DNA of 64,000 nt from Balaenoptera acutorostrata (GCF_949987535.1 NC_080075.1:42885536-42949535), one strand, 5' to 3'. Positions 22,746-34,656 are shown, numbered from the stretch's first letter. Program-made: numbers and translations. Notes: a model not told the origin generated them from the letters alone.

Positions 22746-23371
22746 AGCACCATCTAAATGATCCTGGGTAAATCATTTCTATTGGTATCAACTTTTATCG
22801 TCTATAAAGCAAGAGAATTGGCTCCCCATTGGCTCATGCCTAGTCCGGATTCTATTCTTCCCGAATGAAGGTCATTTGGGTAACCACAGTCATTGTCTGT
22901 GATCCAGCCATGAGGTTAGTGTGTGTTTAATGCCCATGAGTTCTGTGTGAATCCTGAAGGCATCTGCTTGGCTGGATTTCTGCATTGTTTGGCTGGAGTG
23001 TTCTCGTCATGGAACTTGAACAGTAGAAGATCAGTTGAGAATGCTGTGGGCATTTGAGGACATGAGTGCCAAGAGATCACAAGGGAATTTAGTAAAGGCT
23101 GCTGTCCAGGTTAGGGTGACTTCACGAAGCAGGCAGGGTGGATTCTCAGTTGGGTTGCAGGCTCTGTGGAGCGTACGTGCTGCTCTGGGCTGACCATCCT
23201 CTGGGTAGTCCCATAGGGTGGTGTCGCCGGTGACCCATCTGTTCACTCACGCCTCGGCCTGACCAGGCGCTGGTGCTGAGGAACTTTCAGTTTCAGTCTA
23301 GGCAGGAGGGAGGTACATGTGTTTCCAGTTGGGTAAAGAGAGCCTGTGAGGTGTGATGTGAATCCCAAAGT
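22746..23371. other. Unrecognised non-coding sequence
   Basis: Nothing recognised between the L2 and the trinucleotide repeat. Confidence 0.45.
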
Positions 23372-23430
23372 TAATAGTAGTCATAGTAATAGTAATAATA
23401 ATAGTAATACTACTACTACTACTAATAAAT
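23372..23430. repeat. (TAG/TAA/TAC)n trinucleotide microsatellite
   Basis: Runs of tagtaatagtaataataata then ctactactactactaataa. An imperfect, compound trinucleotide repeat adjoining the A-rich end of a MIR. Confidence 0.88.
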
Positions 23431-23530
23431 GCCTTTCCTTACACTTGTGCCCATGTGCCACAGTGCTGAGGGTTTTATACGTTGTCTCATTTAATCTACT
23501 CTATGGAGAAGATAAGTATAGCAGATGCTA
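23426..23530 (-). repeat. MIR SINE fragment
   Basis: cttgtgcccatgtgccacag, gctgagggttttatacgttg and tctcatttaatctactctat match the antisense MIR 3' part. Confidence 0.65.
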
Positions 23531-23689
23531 TTGGTGCCCCAACCATCTCCCTGACCCCACCCCTGAGGTCACCTGTGGGTGCAGTGGACATTTCTCATGC
23601 CCACTGACAGCTTTCCACCTCAAGCCCGCATGTTTCTCAGTTCTCTGCCTGAAGGATTTTTCTCCTTCTGTGTGGTAACTTGCTCTGCC

Positions 23690-24025
23690 CACAAGCAAGG
23701 CAGCTCAGACGTATAGGAGTCTGAATACCCTCAGGGGCAGTATTTAACTAGTAAGGGCAAGAGTTAATGGATCGTACCCCAGCATCTCCATCCTTTGGTG
23801 GGACAATTCTGAGGTGCATCACACATGGATCCTAAGAAGGTCCCCAGGAGATAGGGCCTCATTGCCCACCAGTGACCAGCTCACTTTCTGGCTGTTCTCC
23901 CTCCCTTGTCTCATTTTCTTCCCTCTCTCACTTGTGTTTCCTGCAATCACCCCTGATAAAACTACCTGAGATCAAATCTTTCTCCCAGGGTCTGCTTTTG
24001 GGAGAACCCAAACCAGGGCAATAAT
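23690..24025 (+). repeat. LTR-like fragment, family not assigned
   Basis: The right end (tgtttcctgcaatcacccct, gataaaactacctgagatca, cccagggtctgcttttggga, gaacccaaaccagggcaa) resembles the 3' end of an ancient retroviral-like LTR, with an AATAAA-like poly(A) signal region about 70 bp before the end. No internal retroviral sequence is visible. Family and left boundary are uncertain. Confidence 0.35.
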
Positions 24026-25164
24026 TGATCCCCGTTTTGCAGATGAAGACACTGCAGAGAGAAGGAGCAGAATGGAATCTCCATGCCTCCAGTTCGTGTT
24101 TCTCTTTAACCAGTTTGGAGCTTCCTAGACTGGCTCCCATCTCCCCAGGTGAACCATAACCGTCTTTGGTCACCAGGTTCTTAGGCCTTGGCCCAACTGT
24201 TTCTGAGATCTGAAAGCATTTGACGAAGTTGGATCTCTGGCAAGGAGAAGGCATCCCTGTGGGGCTGGAGGTTGGACTCATGTTGAGACATGCAGCCAAG
24301 ACACCTAGACCCACCTGGTTGAAAACAGCATGACACATTCTGGAAATGCCAGCCTCAGTGCCTGGGTAGACGTGACTGGACAGGCTGTGTTTGTCCTGCT
24401 GTGTTCCATGTGGCAGTGACTCAGGTACAGGTGTGACTTTCTTCTTTTTCAAATTCTCTTCTCCACCCTCAGAGATCTGGGCTGTGTGTGGGTCACAGCA
24501 TGTCCTTTGGGGGGAACCTTTTAGCCCAAAGTGTTGGAGGGAAGGAAAGAGACTTGCCAGCAGAAGTGGTAGAACCCAAGCCAGGTATTTGGAACTGGGA
24601 AAGGTGGGATGATTTTTGGAGAGGAAGTGCTGGGGACAGAACAGGGTTATGCTCTCTGGAACTCAGTGAACTCTCTGGGCTGAGCATCTTCCTTGATGAC
24701 GTTCTGGTGTCTGGAGCCCTCATGGTTGCAGCACTCCCTGCAGTGCTTGCTTGATCAGGAGGAACATGCAGCAAGGGTTGTAAGACTCCACCATAAAACA
24801 AGAGTAATGACCTGTAGTCCATGGGGCCGTTAGGAGGACGAATGGGGATTACAACAGGTGAGAGGACCAGGCCCTGTGTGGAGCTTGACTCACAGCCTCC
24901 AGCACACCGGGGCGTCTTGCCTGCCAGCCTTCCTCTGTGCCTTTCCATGGAATGGCAGATCATTGAGAGGGAAGGTTTCACCCCCTTTATGTCTGTGATA
25001 TGGAATATATAACATAGTATGCAGGAGAAATCTTCAGTGAGAAATGTTCACTGCAGGAAAGGTCTTGGTTATTTAATGGGAGGCTTCCCTTTCCTCCCTG
25101 TAAACAGAGGAATGTCAGTAATGAACTGCTCACAAGAGGGACACCAGGTTCCCAGCTTTCTAAG
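24026..25164. other. Unrecognised non-coding sequence
   Basis: No confident repeat or gene. Several open frames of 80-174 codons overlap on both strands in the same interval, as expected from stop-poor, GC-richer DNA. None shows a motif or flanking exon structure. Confidence 0.4.
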
Positions 25165-25352
25165 CTGGAAGAGCAGTGATTCCGAACGTTGGTATGGGTA
25201 AGAATTATCTGGGGGAGCTGGTTCAAATGCAGATTATTTGGCAGTGCCCACAGAGATGCAGATTTAGTAGGTGTCTGTATTTTAATAAGCAACACCAGGT
25301 GGTTTTATCTGCTTCTCCTAAGAGACCACTTTGAGAATCAGTGGTGCTGACA
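25165..25352 (+). mobile_element. MER5A-type hAT-Charlie element
   Basis: Begins agcagtgattccgaacg, a diverged cagtggttctcaaa. It continues gctggttcaaatgcagatta, gcagatttagtaggtgtctg, ttttaataagcaacaccagg and ends ccactttgagaatcagtgg. The ends form the short inverted repeat of this family. Non-coding. Confidence 0.85.
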
Positions 25353-26509
25353 ACACTGGCACCCTCAAATTCCTGGTGCCTCCTGTTCTCAGAGCCCATC
25401 CCTGCTGTTTGGGGTGTCACTGACAGACAGGAAGTTTCCCTCTTCTTCAATGCCAGATAGTTTTTCCAGGCAAGCCCTTAGCAATAACAAAATGGCTCCT
25501 GGCCAGGGACTCCCATCTCATGAGCTGCTTCCCCTCCTGGAGACAGTCCCAGGGCAGAGTCTTGGCATCTCTTCAGAGGGAATCCACCACTTTAAACCCA
25601 TTCTTCCTTCACGCAGATACAGGGGCAGAAAACTTTCCCCCAACCTTGACATCATGCCTACTTCTTGACAACCCTATTCAAGTGTTCTGTTTCTGGGTCT
25701 CAGATTGCACATTTGTCCTTGAGCTGGCCAAGAATGTGGGACAGCCCAGCTGTAATTCAGTTTATTTTCATGGGTAGGGATGGGAAAGGTGGTGAGGACT
25801 CTTAGGGGAAGGGGTTGGTCCCCCTTCTCATCATGGGTGAAGAGGGTCGTTTGTAGCTTCTCAAGTCCACAGGCATAAAAGTCCCACAACATCTTGAATC
25901 CCAGCTGGGCTGTGTGGTGAGCTCTTGACATTCACTGCAGACCAGCAGGAACACACTGAGATTTAGCATTTGACCTGCAGCCCTGCAATCTGCTTGCTGA
26001 TTTGCGAGGGGAGTCTTTGTGGTTCCTCTTCAGTCCCATGTCTGCTGTCTCCGGCACCCAGTTTCCTCTCTCCTCTCTTTCTTCCTTCCTTTTTGGTTCA
26101 CTCTTTCACTCTCTCTGTTCCCTCCCTGCATTTTTCAGCCCTTTACAATGGAAACATCTGTCTTAAATCTGCAAGACTAGTACAAATGTTTACTAGGCTT
26201 ATTTAATAGGAAGAATAATGATGAGTGCTTCTGTTTGTTTTACTAAGTGATCCCCAGGCAGGAAAAAAGAAAATCCTCTGCCTAGGGGGAAGATACAATC
26301 ACCCTAAATTTGTATTCATAAAGAGGAGGAAAAGACTAATATTGTGATTATAGTCATCACTCATCAGTATTGGTCAGATCCCTTTCTACCATCTCATCAG
26401 CAGCAACCTTGCTGTAGACCAAAACCTAAAGAAGAAGAGCATCTTTGGGGGTTGGCTGAGGTGAGGGACGGTTGAACTGTCACATTCTAAGCCCAAAGGG
26501 AGCCATATG
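25353..26509. other. Unrecognised non-coding sequence
   Basis: No gene or repeat family recognised. A CT-rich patch lies near 26050-26135. Confidence 0.45.
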
Positions 26510-27085
26510 CTTTTTAAAAACAACTATACTGAAGTATGATTGACATACAATAAACATACTTAAAGTGTAAAATTTGAAAAATTTGGATAAGTGCACACAC
26601 CTGTGAAACCATCATCATAATGAAGATAGTGAACATATCCATCCCTCAATGTCCCTTTGTAATTCTTTGTTCCTGTCCCTCTGGTCCCCTCTGACAATCC
26701 AAGCAAACACTGATCTGCTTTCTGTCACTATAGATTAGTTTGCATTTTCTAGAGTTTTATATAAGTGGAATCATGAAGCATGGGCTCTTTTCGTCTGACT
26801 ACTTTCACTCATCATGGTTATTTTGAGGTTCATCCATGTTGTTCTGTGTTGAATAGTTCCTGCTTTTAATTGCTGAGAAGTATTGTGTTGTATGCATATG
26901 CCACAGTTGTTTATCCAGTCACCTCTTGATAGATATTTGGGGCATTTCCAGTTTGGGCTGTATAATAAAGCTGCTATAACATTTGTGTACAAGTCTTTAT
27001 ATGGATAATATACATTTTCTTTTCTCTTGGGTAAATACATAGGAGTGGAATGCAGAGCCATATGGTTTTTAAGAAGCTGCAGGGG
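26510..27085 (-). repeat. Ancient L1 (L1M-type) 3' fragment
   Basis: Antisense old L1: acaactatactgaagtatga, ttgacatacaataaacatac, agtgtaaaatttgaaaaatt, gtggaatcatgaagcatggg, gaggttcatccatgttgttc and aatacataggagtggaatgc. No TSD identified. Confidence 0.8.
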
Positions 27086-27094
27086 TGATTGGAA

Positions 27095-27225
27095 AGAATA
27101 TAGGTCTGGCAGTCAGGAAATCTGGTTTTAATCTCAATTTTTCTAGTTCCTAGCTGTGTGACCATAGGCAAGGCACTTAACAACTCTGGGTCTTGTGTTA
27201 CCTGTCTGTCAAATGAGATGAAAAC
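27095..27225 (+). repeat. MIR SINE
   Basis: Sense MIR: gtctggcagtcaggaaatct, agctgtgtgaccataggcaa, ggcacttaacaactctgggt and ctgtctgtcaaatgagatg. Confidence 0.75.
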
Positions 27226-27744
27226 CAATATGTGACCCTCACACACACAGATGAGAGGAGGACCAAGGGACATAACCCAGAACATTGCCAACTTTAAAGG
27301 TCCCACAGAGAATTACGAAGAATAGGCTCCCAGAGGGATAATTATATGCTTTAGGTCTTGCTTTGCCAAGAGAGGGAACTGTCCAAAGTCTTTGGAGATG
27401 AAGAATTGCATTTGGTGTTTTCTTGTTGCCCCCAGCTGCAATTTCTCTCTTTTTCCACCTTCCACATCCCTTCCATCTCCTGTTATGGTTCTCCTGCAAA
27501 GACAGGCCCATTGAACAAGAGTGAACTCTTAGACACATTGAGTGAAACAAGTCACAGTTGGAATTAACTTTCCTTCCCTGTCTATGGTTCATAAATCCAG
27601 ATGGTAAAAGCAAAGCAGAATGGTAATATCATAGAGCTTAGACCTCAAGAAAGCTCTGTAGTCCTTAAGAATTTTACTAAGACATAGTTGTCAAAGGATG
27701 CTCTTGTATACAGGTCTGGTTTCTTAGGTCACTTTCTCTTCTAA
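27226..27744. other. Unrecognised non-coding sequence
   Basis: Nothing recognised. Open frames are short and overlap on opposite strands. Confidence 0.45.
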
Positions 27745-27945
27745 GAGGTGTTATGCACAGTGGTTAGTGTCTTTGGGGAATGACAGGCTTGTGTTCACGT
27801 CCAGGTTTTACTACATATTGACTATTATGTCTTGGGGGTACTGCTTCACCTATAAGGCTCCATTTCTTCATTTGTCAAATAGGAATGTTAACAATAATGC
27901 TTACCCAATCCGATTGTTCTGAGGATTAACTAAAGTAAGGTGCAC
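27745..27945 (+). repeat. MIR SINE
   Basis: Sense MIR: tatgcacagtggttagtgtc, tgttcacgtccaggttttac, ggctccatttcttcatttgt, caaataggaatgttaacaat and gttctgaggattaactaaag. Confidence 0.8.
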
Positions 27946-28985
27946 ACTTATGCTTTGAAGGTATAAAGTTCTGCCAGACCTTTGTAGCTATCTTTCTCTC
28001 CAGACTGCATGTCTTAAGGAAGAGATGATCCTTCAGTGGAAGAGCTGGGTGAACTTGTACATTTTGTGAGCTGGGGTGGCAAAAGTCATCCCTCACTGTT
28101 AGGATACCATCCTCCATATCTGAAATCCCTAGTGTTGGTCACTTTAAGTCAGTGTGCTGTCTGAAGGTAACTTTAAAAGGACAAGTATGTTTACTTCACA
28201 GCAATCATCCATGAATTAGTGTATAAATTACACCATTTTCTTAGCAAAGGTCTTCAGAATGTGGGAAGAGAGTGAGTATAGGGATGAGTGGTTGGGAGTG
28301 CAGAACCCTGGACCATACAAGAGAAAAGTAAGGGCATCTAAATGGGAAGGAAATGACAAGCTTCACCTTCTCATTTATTTCTAGGACCATTCCTGGCCGC
28401 GGGGAGGCAGTTTACTCCATCATTTCAATAGTTCTATTGAAGACTTGTTCTTTATCTCCTTTAAACATTCCATTTTTTCCTTTCTTCCCCAAACCCATCC
28501 ATATGTCTTACTCTACCACTGGGGGCAGTTTCTTACTAGATCAAACAGCTATCAGATAAAGAGAGTTTCTCTCTTGCCCATGTTACTTCATTTATTCTCA
28601 AGCCTTTTCTGTGAATCAGTGAAGAAAACAGGTGGTGCTATCTATATTACAAAGATGGAAAAATGGAGGGATAAAGAGCCTAAGGGACTTTTTCAGGATC
28701 TCAAATTTAATGGCAAAACCAAGTGGTCAAATGTTCAGAATGTCAAGTTACTGAGGCTGCTGCCTAGGTGAGACTCCAGGACTCAAAGGCCTATCTCTGA
28801 TAGGGGCCGATTCTAGTCAAAGGAAGATGATTCCTACCAGAGGAAAAACTGGAGAGGACGTCCCTCATTTTTTCCTTTGAGGGGTTAGCAGTACAGAGTG
28901 TTATCAGATGTTGTGTCCTGTAGGTCCTGGATGTTTCAAGGACATCTGTATCACTTGGATAAACAGAAGAGGAAATAATTTTTTC
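27946..28985. other. Mostly unrecognised; weak MIR-like piece
   Basis: Around 28590-28760, ttctcaagccttttctgtga, attacaaagatggaaaaatgg and ttcaggatctcaaatttaat are faintly like an antisense MIR. Nothing else recognised. Confidence 0.35.
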
Positions 28986-28999
28986 AAGAACATGACTTC

Positions 29000-29910
29000 T
29001 ACTAGAAAGACCCCAAGTATTAAAGCAATCTTGAGAAAGAAGAACAAAGCTGGAGGCATCATGCCTCCTGATTTCAAACTATATTACAAAGCTATAGTAA
29101 TCAAAACAGTATGGTATTGGCATGAAAACAGACACATAGGTCAATGGAACAGAACAGAGAGCCCAGAAGTAAACCCACACATATATGGTGAATTAATTTA
29201 TGACAAAGGAGCTAAGAACATACAATGGGAAAAGAACAGTCTAGTCTCTTTAATAAATGGTAGTGGAAAAACTGGACAGCCCCATGCAAAAGAATGAAAC
29301 TGGACCACTATCTTAACATTATAAAAAAATTAACTAAAATGGATTAAAGACTTGAACATAAGATTTGAAACCATAAAATTCCTAGAGAGAAACATCGGCA
29401 GTAAGCTCCTTGACATTGGTGTTGGTGATGATTTTTTGGATTTAACACCAAAAGCAAAGGAAACAAAAACAAAAATAAACAGATGAGACAACATCAAAGT
29501 AAAAGCTTCTGCATAGTAAAGGAACCATCAACAAAATGAAAAAGCAACCAATGGAATGGGAAAAAATATTTGCAAATCTTATATCTGATAAGGGGTTAAT
29601 ATTCAAACTATGTAAATAACTCATGTAACTCAATAGTGAAAAAAATCCGATTAAAAATTGTAGAGGGCCTGAATAGATATTTTTCCAAAGAGAACATACA
29701 GATGGCCAATAGATACATGAAAAGGTGTTCGGCACTAATGATTAGGGAAATGCAAATTAATACCACAATAAGATATCACCTTACATATGTTAGAATGGCT
29801 ATTACCAAAAAAGCAAGAAAGAACAAGTGTTGGCAAGGAAGTGGAGAAAAGGGAATCCTCCTGCACTGTTGGTGGGAATGTAAATTGGTGCAGCCACTAT
29901 AGAAAACAGT
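29000..29910 (+). pseudogene. L1 ORF2 C-terminal relic
   Basis: Pieces of the ORF2 C-terminal domain: [20 protein letters not shown] and a following [18 protein letters not shown] segment (to 29297). In another frame (29636-29902) lies the Cys/His region [18 protein letters not shown]. The second cysteine of this motif is serine here; copies A and B keep it. The frame is broken between the two pieces. Confidence 0.82.
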
Positions 29911-30666
29911 ATGGGGGTTCCTCAAAAAGTTAAAACTAGAACTACCATATGATTCAGCAATCCTACTTCTAGGTATTTATCTAAAGGAAACAAAAACATT
30001 AACTTCAAAAAATACCTGCATCCCCATGTTCATTGCACCATTATTTACAATAGCTAAGACATGGAAATGACTTAAGTGTCCATCAATGGATGAATGGATA
30101 AAGAAAGTGTGATAAATGTTGTGTATACACACACACACTGGAACATTATTCAACCGTAAAAAAGGAGGAAATCCTGCCATTTGTCATAACTTGGATGGAT
30201 CTTGAGGTCATTATGCCAAGTGAAATAAGTCAGAGAAAGACAAATACCATATGATCTCACTTATATGTGGAATCTAAAAAACAAACAAACAAACAAGCAA
30301 ACAAAACTAAACTCATAGAGAACAGATTGGTGGTTGCCAGAGGCAGGGTGTTAGGTGGTGAGTGAAATGGGTGAAGATGGTCAAAAAGTACAGACTTCCA
30401 GTTATAAAATAAATAAGTCCTGGGGATGTAATATACAGCATGGTGATTACAGTTAATAATACTATGTTGTATATTTGAAAGTTGCTAAGAAAGTAGATCT
30501 TAAAAGTTCTCATCACAAGAAAAAAAATTGTAACTGTGTGATGATGGATCTTAACTTGACTTATTGTGGTGATCATTTCGCAGCCTATACAAATATTGAA
30601 TCATTACATTGTACACCTGAAACAATATGATGTTATATGTCAATTATATCTCAATTAAAAAAAAAA

Positions 30667-30771
30667 GTTTCCCTACTGGGCTGAATTCATAGCCCTGGAG
30701 AAGAAATTCCTGTAGAATTTCACACACACAAACACACACATACCGAAAAGAACAACAACAAAAGAACATGA
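30667..30771 (+). other. Candidate 3'-transduced segment
   Basis: Non-L1 sequence between the L1 poly(A) and the right TSD. It begins gtttccctactgggctgaat and ends in a CA-rich then A-rich tail. Read-through past a weak L1 poly(A) signal, followed by insertion, would create this arrangement. The source locus would carry the same text right after an L1; it is not elsewhere in this window. Confidence 0.65.
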
Positions 30772-30785
30772 CTTCCTTTCCCTTT

Positions 30786-32848
30786 AGTTTCGTAGGACTG
30801 CCTATGGCAAGGTGATACTGTATTTCGTTATGCTGTTGGCCAGCAAATCCTGAACAGGCAGGCTGAATGGGGCACCCACCTGATGTTGTTTCTTTGCATG
30901 TGAGCCCTTAGCGCTGCTGGAGCTGGACGTGATTCTGCTTTCCCCAGATCCCTTCTGCAGCATGTTAAAGCTAGAAGGGATTTTGGCACTTTTTAATGAG
31001 GAAACTGAGATACAAAGAAATGTTTCACTGGAGTTTATGTGTCTAGTTGATGAAAACTCAGATCTCATTTCTGTATCAGCATTCTTTCAGTGGTGCTATG
31101 CGTCTCCCTCCCACACTCTGAGAATTGGGCCTAATGGGCTCTTGTGAGTTTACCATCTGGAATAAGAAGCACTATACCTACCATTTACTGCTGTCCCTCT
31201 CTGAGGGGGAAGAGGCCTTGACAGCAGTGTGCCTGCTTCTCCTCAGAGATGGGAGCCACAGAAGCACTGGAATCTGGTGACTTTTCTGAAAAGAAGATGA
31301 CTCACTGTCCTGAATACCCAAGTCTTTACAGCTTTGCCCATCTGTGGGCTTCTGACTCACCCTATTCTCCCCTGATGATCCATCAACCTTCTGAAAATGA
31401 AACCATCTTCAGGAAAATCTAGGCTGCCAGGGATCCAGATAGATGATTAAGAACAAGGAAATGGGCCGGCCCAAGGAATAATTATAAAGTAGGTAGCATT
31501 TGCCTTTAGGTCCTATTGTCCATCATATCTCCCCAACCCCTCACCTCCCTATTGGTGCTGCTTTCCCAAACACCAAGATGCTGACCATTCCCATTCCTCA
31601 CCTTCCTGGACCTGCCCCTTGTAGGGCACTTAGTGGTCCATGCCTCCTGCCCCAAATTACTATTCTTTGTCCTGACCTATTACCAGGGAACCAATTAGCT
31701 GTATTCCAGTGGAAAAATATACATGAAGACTTGGTGGTTGAGAACACTTTATTGTGCTCTCTTCTCTGGGGCATTTGCATTTTGAGGGGAGCCCTAAAGC
31801 TTACTATGACTCAATCAGAGACTCAGGAATTGCAGCCACTATAGCAGGCTGGTGGGGAAGGCTTACAGTGCTAACCCTTGTATCACAACACACAGAGGCA
31901 GCCTGAGGAATCAAGAAGATGCCATCCTCTGTTGTGAATGCCTGGCAACCTCCTTCTCATGCATTCTTATGTGTGATGTTTCAAGTACCGCCTGATTGGC
32001 TGAATGTTCCCCGTATTTTCATGACCTCCAAGTTCAGTATGTCTCTGTTTTGAACTTAAAAAAAACCAAAAAATGTCATTTGTTTGGCCATATGCACATA
32101 GTCATATTTCACCCTTGGAGCTTACTCACCTGGCAACCTGAACAGCTTGGGAGCATGGCCATAGCCCTACTCTTCATATTTGTAGGGTCTAAGACAAGAG
32201 AGCAAATGGAGGACCATATAACATATGTCTAAGTATTTCATAGTGTTGTAAATCAAGCTAATGGACTATTACATTGAATACTTCTATCCTCCTATCTCAA
32301 CAATTATACCTTCCTGATGGCAAAATTGACAAATATGTTTAAAGCTATTCTTATTATATGACTGAAGGTTGGCAGGAAGTGAAAGATGACAGGATTTAAT
32401 TGTTCCTGTGCATATTGGAGTAATTTTTATGGTTGAAGATGTTTGGCTAATTAATAAAGGCATATATGTATTTTATTTTCTTAATTGTAACAAAAATCAC
32501 AAATTGTGGGATGATAATCAAGATTTTCACCCATTTGGTTTTCTTATTGACAGTAGTGGTCCAGGAAATAAAAACTGTAATTGTAATAAAAGTGTACAGA
32601 TGAAAGTACTTTCATAAAAGTGTAACACACATGAAACATAAAACATAAAAAAGTTGAAAATATATTTATGTGTGCTTTCAAAAAGTTACCTCTAAAATAT
32701 CTGAAAGTATTACAATACAAAATATAAACTGTAATTAATGGTATCAAATTTTAAAATAGAAGTTTATAAAGAAAGCTGACATTTTTCATTTATTTTTTGA
32801 AAATGTAATTAAACCTTATTTATAAGAAAATTAGAAGAAATTTGTGTC
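30786..32848. other. Unrecognised non-coding sequence
   Basis: No gene or confident repeat family over about 2 kb. A faint MIR-like phrase (ttttaatgaggaaactgaga) occurs near 30991. The last 400 bp are AT-rich. No convincing TSD partner for L1 copy B was found here. Confidence 0.45.
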
Positions 32849-33750
32849 CCTGAACCAAGATAGCGGAGTAGAAGGACGTGCTCTCACTCCCTCTTGTGAG
32901 AACACCAGAATCACAACTAGCTGCTGGACAGTCATCGACCAGAAGACACTGGAACTCACCAAAAAAGATACCCCACATCCAAAGACAAAGGAGAAGCCAC
33001 AATGAGACGGTAGGAGGGGCACAATCACAGTAAAATCAAATCCCATAACTGGTGGGTGGGTGACTCACAGACTGGAGAATACTTATACCACAGAAGTCCA
33101 CCCACTGGAGTGAAGGTTCTGAGCCCCACGTCAGGCTTCCCAACCTGGGGGTCCAGCACCGGGAGGAGGAATTCCTAGAGAATCAGACTTTGAAGACTAG
33201 TGGGATTTGATTGCAGGACTTCAACAGGACTGGGGGAAACAGAGACTCCACTCTTGGAGGGCACACACAAAGTAGTGTGTGCATCAGGACCCAGGGGAAG
33301 GAGCAGTGACCCCAGGGGAGACTGAACCAGACCTACCTGCTAGTGTTGGAGGGTCTCCTGCAGAGGCAGGGTTGGCTGTGGCTCAACGTGGGGACAAGGA
33401 CACTGGCAGCAGAAGTTGTGGGAAGTACTCCTTGGCGTGAACCCTCCCAGAGTCTGCCATTAGCCCCACCAAAGAGCCCAGGTAGGCTCCAGTGTTGGGT
33501 TGCCTCAGGCCAAAAAGCCAACAGGGAGGGAACCCAGCCCCACCATCAGCAGTCAAGTGGATTAAAGTTTTACTGAGGTCTGCCCACCAGAGCAACAGTC
33601 ATTTCTACCCACCACCAGTCCCTCCCATCAGGAAACTTGCACAAGCCTCTTAGATAGCTTCATCCACCAGAGGGCAGACAGCAGAAGCAAGAAGAAATAC
33701 AGTCCTGCAGCCTGTGGAACAAAAACCACATTCACAGAGAGACAGACAAG
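32849..33750 (+). promoter_or_regulatory. L1 copy B 5'UTR (internal promoter region)
   Basis: About 900 bp before ORF1, where L1s carry their internal RNA polymerase II promoter. Moderately GC-rich, with aggaggaattcctagag and a segment shared with copy A (ctccagtgttgggttgcctc at about 33488). From about 33545 to 33745 it holds sequence missing from copy A. Promoter activity is inferred from element position only. Confidence 0.6.
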
Positions 33751-34656
33751 ATGAAAAGGCAGAGGGCTATGTACCAGATGAAGGAACAAGCTAAAACCCC
33801 AGAAAAATAACTAAATGAAGTGGAGATAGGCAACCTTCCAGGAAAAGAATTCAGAATAATGATAGTGAAGATGATCCAGGACCTCGGAAAAAGAATGGAG
33901 GCAAAGATCGAGAAGATGCAAGAAATGTTTAACAAAGACCTAGAAGAATTAAAGAACAAACAAACAGAGATGAACAATACAATAACTGAAATGAAAACTA
34001 CACTAGAAGGAATCAATAGCAGAAAAACTGAGGCAGAAGAACGGATAAGTGACCTGGAAGACAGAATGGTGGAATTCACTGCTGTGGAACAGAATAAAGA
34101 AAAAAGAATGAAAAGAAATGAAGACAGCCTAGGAGACCTCTGGGACAACATTAAACGCAACAACATTCGCATTATAGGGGTCCCAGAAGGAGAAGAGAGA
34201 GAGAAAGGACCAGAGAAAATATTTGAAGAGATTATAGTCGAAAACTTCCCTAACATGGGAAAGGAAATAGCCACCCAGGTCCAGGAAGCACAGCAAGTCC
34301 CATACAGGATAAACCCAAGGAGAAGCATGCCGAGACACATAGTAATCAAATTGGCAAAGGTCAAAGACAAAGAAAAACTATTGAAAGCAGCAAGGGAAAA
34401 ACGACGAATAACATACAAGGGAACTCCCATAAGGTTAACAGCTGATTTCCCAGCAGAAACTCTACAAGCCAGAAGGGAGTGGCATGATATACTTAAAGTG
34501 ATGAAAGGGAAGAAACTACAACCAAGATTACTCTAGCTGGCAAGGATCTCATTCAGATTCGATGGAGAAATCAAAAGCTTTACAGACAAGCAAAAGCTAA
34601 GAGAATTCAGCACCACCAAACCAGCTCTACAACAAATGCTAAAGGAACTCCTCTAA
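33751..34656 (+). pseudogene. L1 ORF1 (RNA-binding chaperone), copy B, two premature stops
   Basis: The expected ATG is at 33751 (atgaaaaggcagagggctat). A taa at codon 20 (33808-33810) interrupts the N-terminus. The following 238 codons are open: a coiled-coil rich in K/E/M/N (KMIQDLGKRMEAKIEKMQEM), then the RRM and C-terminal domain with IIGVPEGEEREKGPEKIFEE, MPRHIVIKLAKVKDKEKLLK and REWHDILKVMKGKKLQ. A tag at 34534-34536 cuts off the last ~40 codons, which stay in frame up to the normal stop at 34654-34656. Reading from a downstream codon would give only a truncated chaperone. Confidence 0.9.

Larger units (their letters stand above)
29000..30771 (+). mobile_element. 5'-truncated L1 LINE with probable 3' transduction
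   Basis: Sense L1 starting in ORF2 (agaccccaagtattaaagca). It carries the ORF2 C-terminal domain, a 3'UTR (ggtggttgccagaggcaggg) and a poly(A) at 30657-30666. A further 105 bp that are not L1 follow, with a CA-rich part and an A-rich end (aacaacaacaaaag), and then the TSD copy. Its ORF2 and 3'UTR are of an older type than copies A and B. Confidence 0.88.
28986..30785. repeat. 14-bp target-site duplication enclosing L1 plus extra DNA
   Basis: aagaacatgacttc occurs exactly at 28986-28999 and 30772-30785. The right copy does not touch the L1 poly(A) at 30657-30666 but lies about 105 bp beyond it. Confidence 0.88.

Noticed and set aside
23690..24025. Endogenous retrovirus provirus
   Set aside because: Only an LTR-like 3' end is suggested. 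No gag, pol or env similarity and no second LTR are visible, so a provirus is not supported.
24391..24981. Overlapping open frames up to 174 codons on both strands (23928-24981)
   Set aside because: They overlap each other in opposite directions, show no domain or biased composition, and lie in stop-poor GC-richer DNA. I see no exon-like context.
33732..34430. Long 232-codon minus-strand open frame
   Set aside because: It is the antisense shadow of L1 ORF1, caused by the A-rich codon use of the sense frame. Similar shadows occur at 12258-12677, 15072-15434 and 36708-37163.
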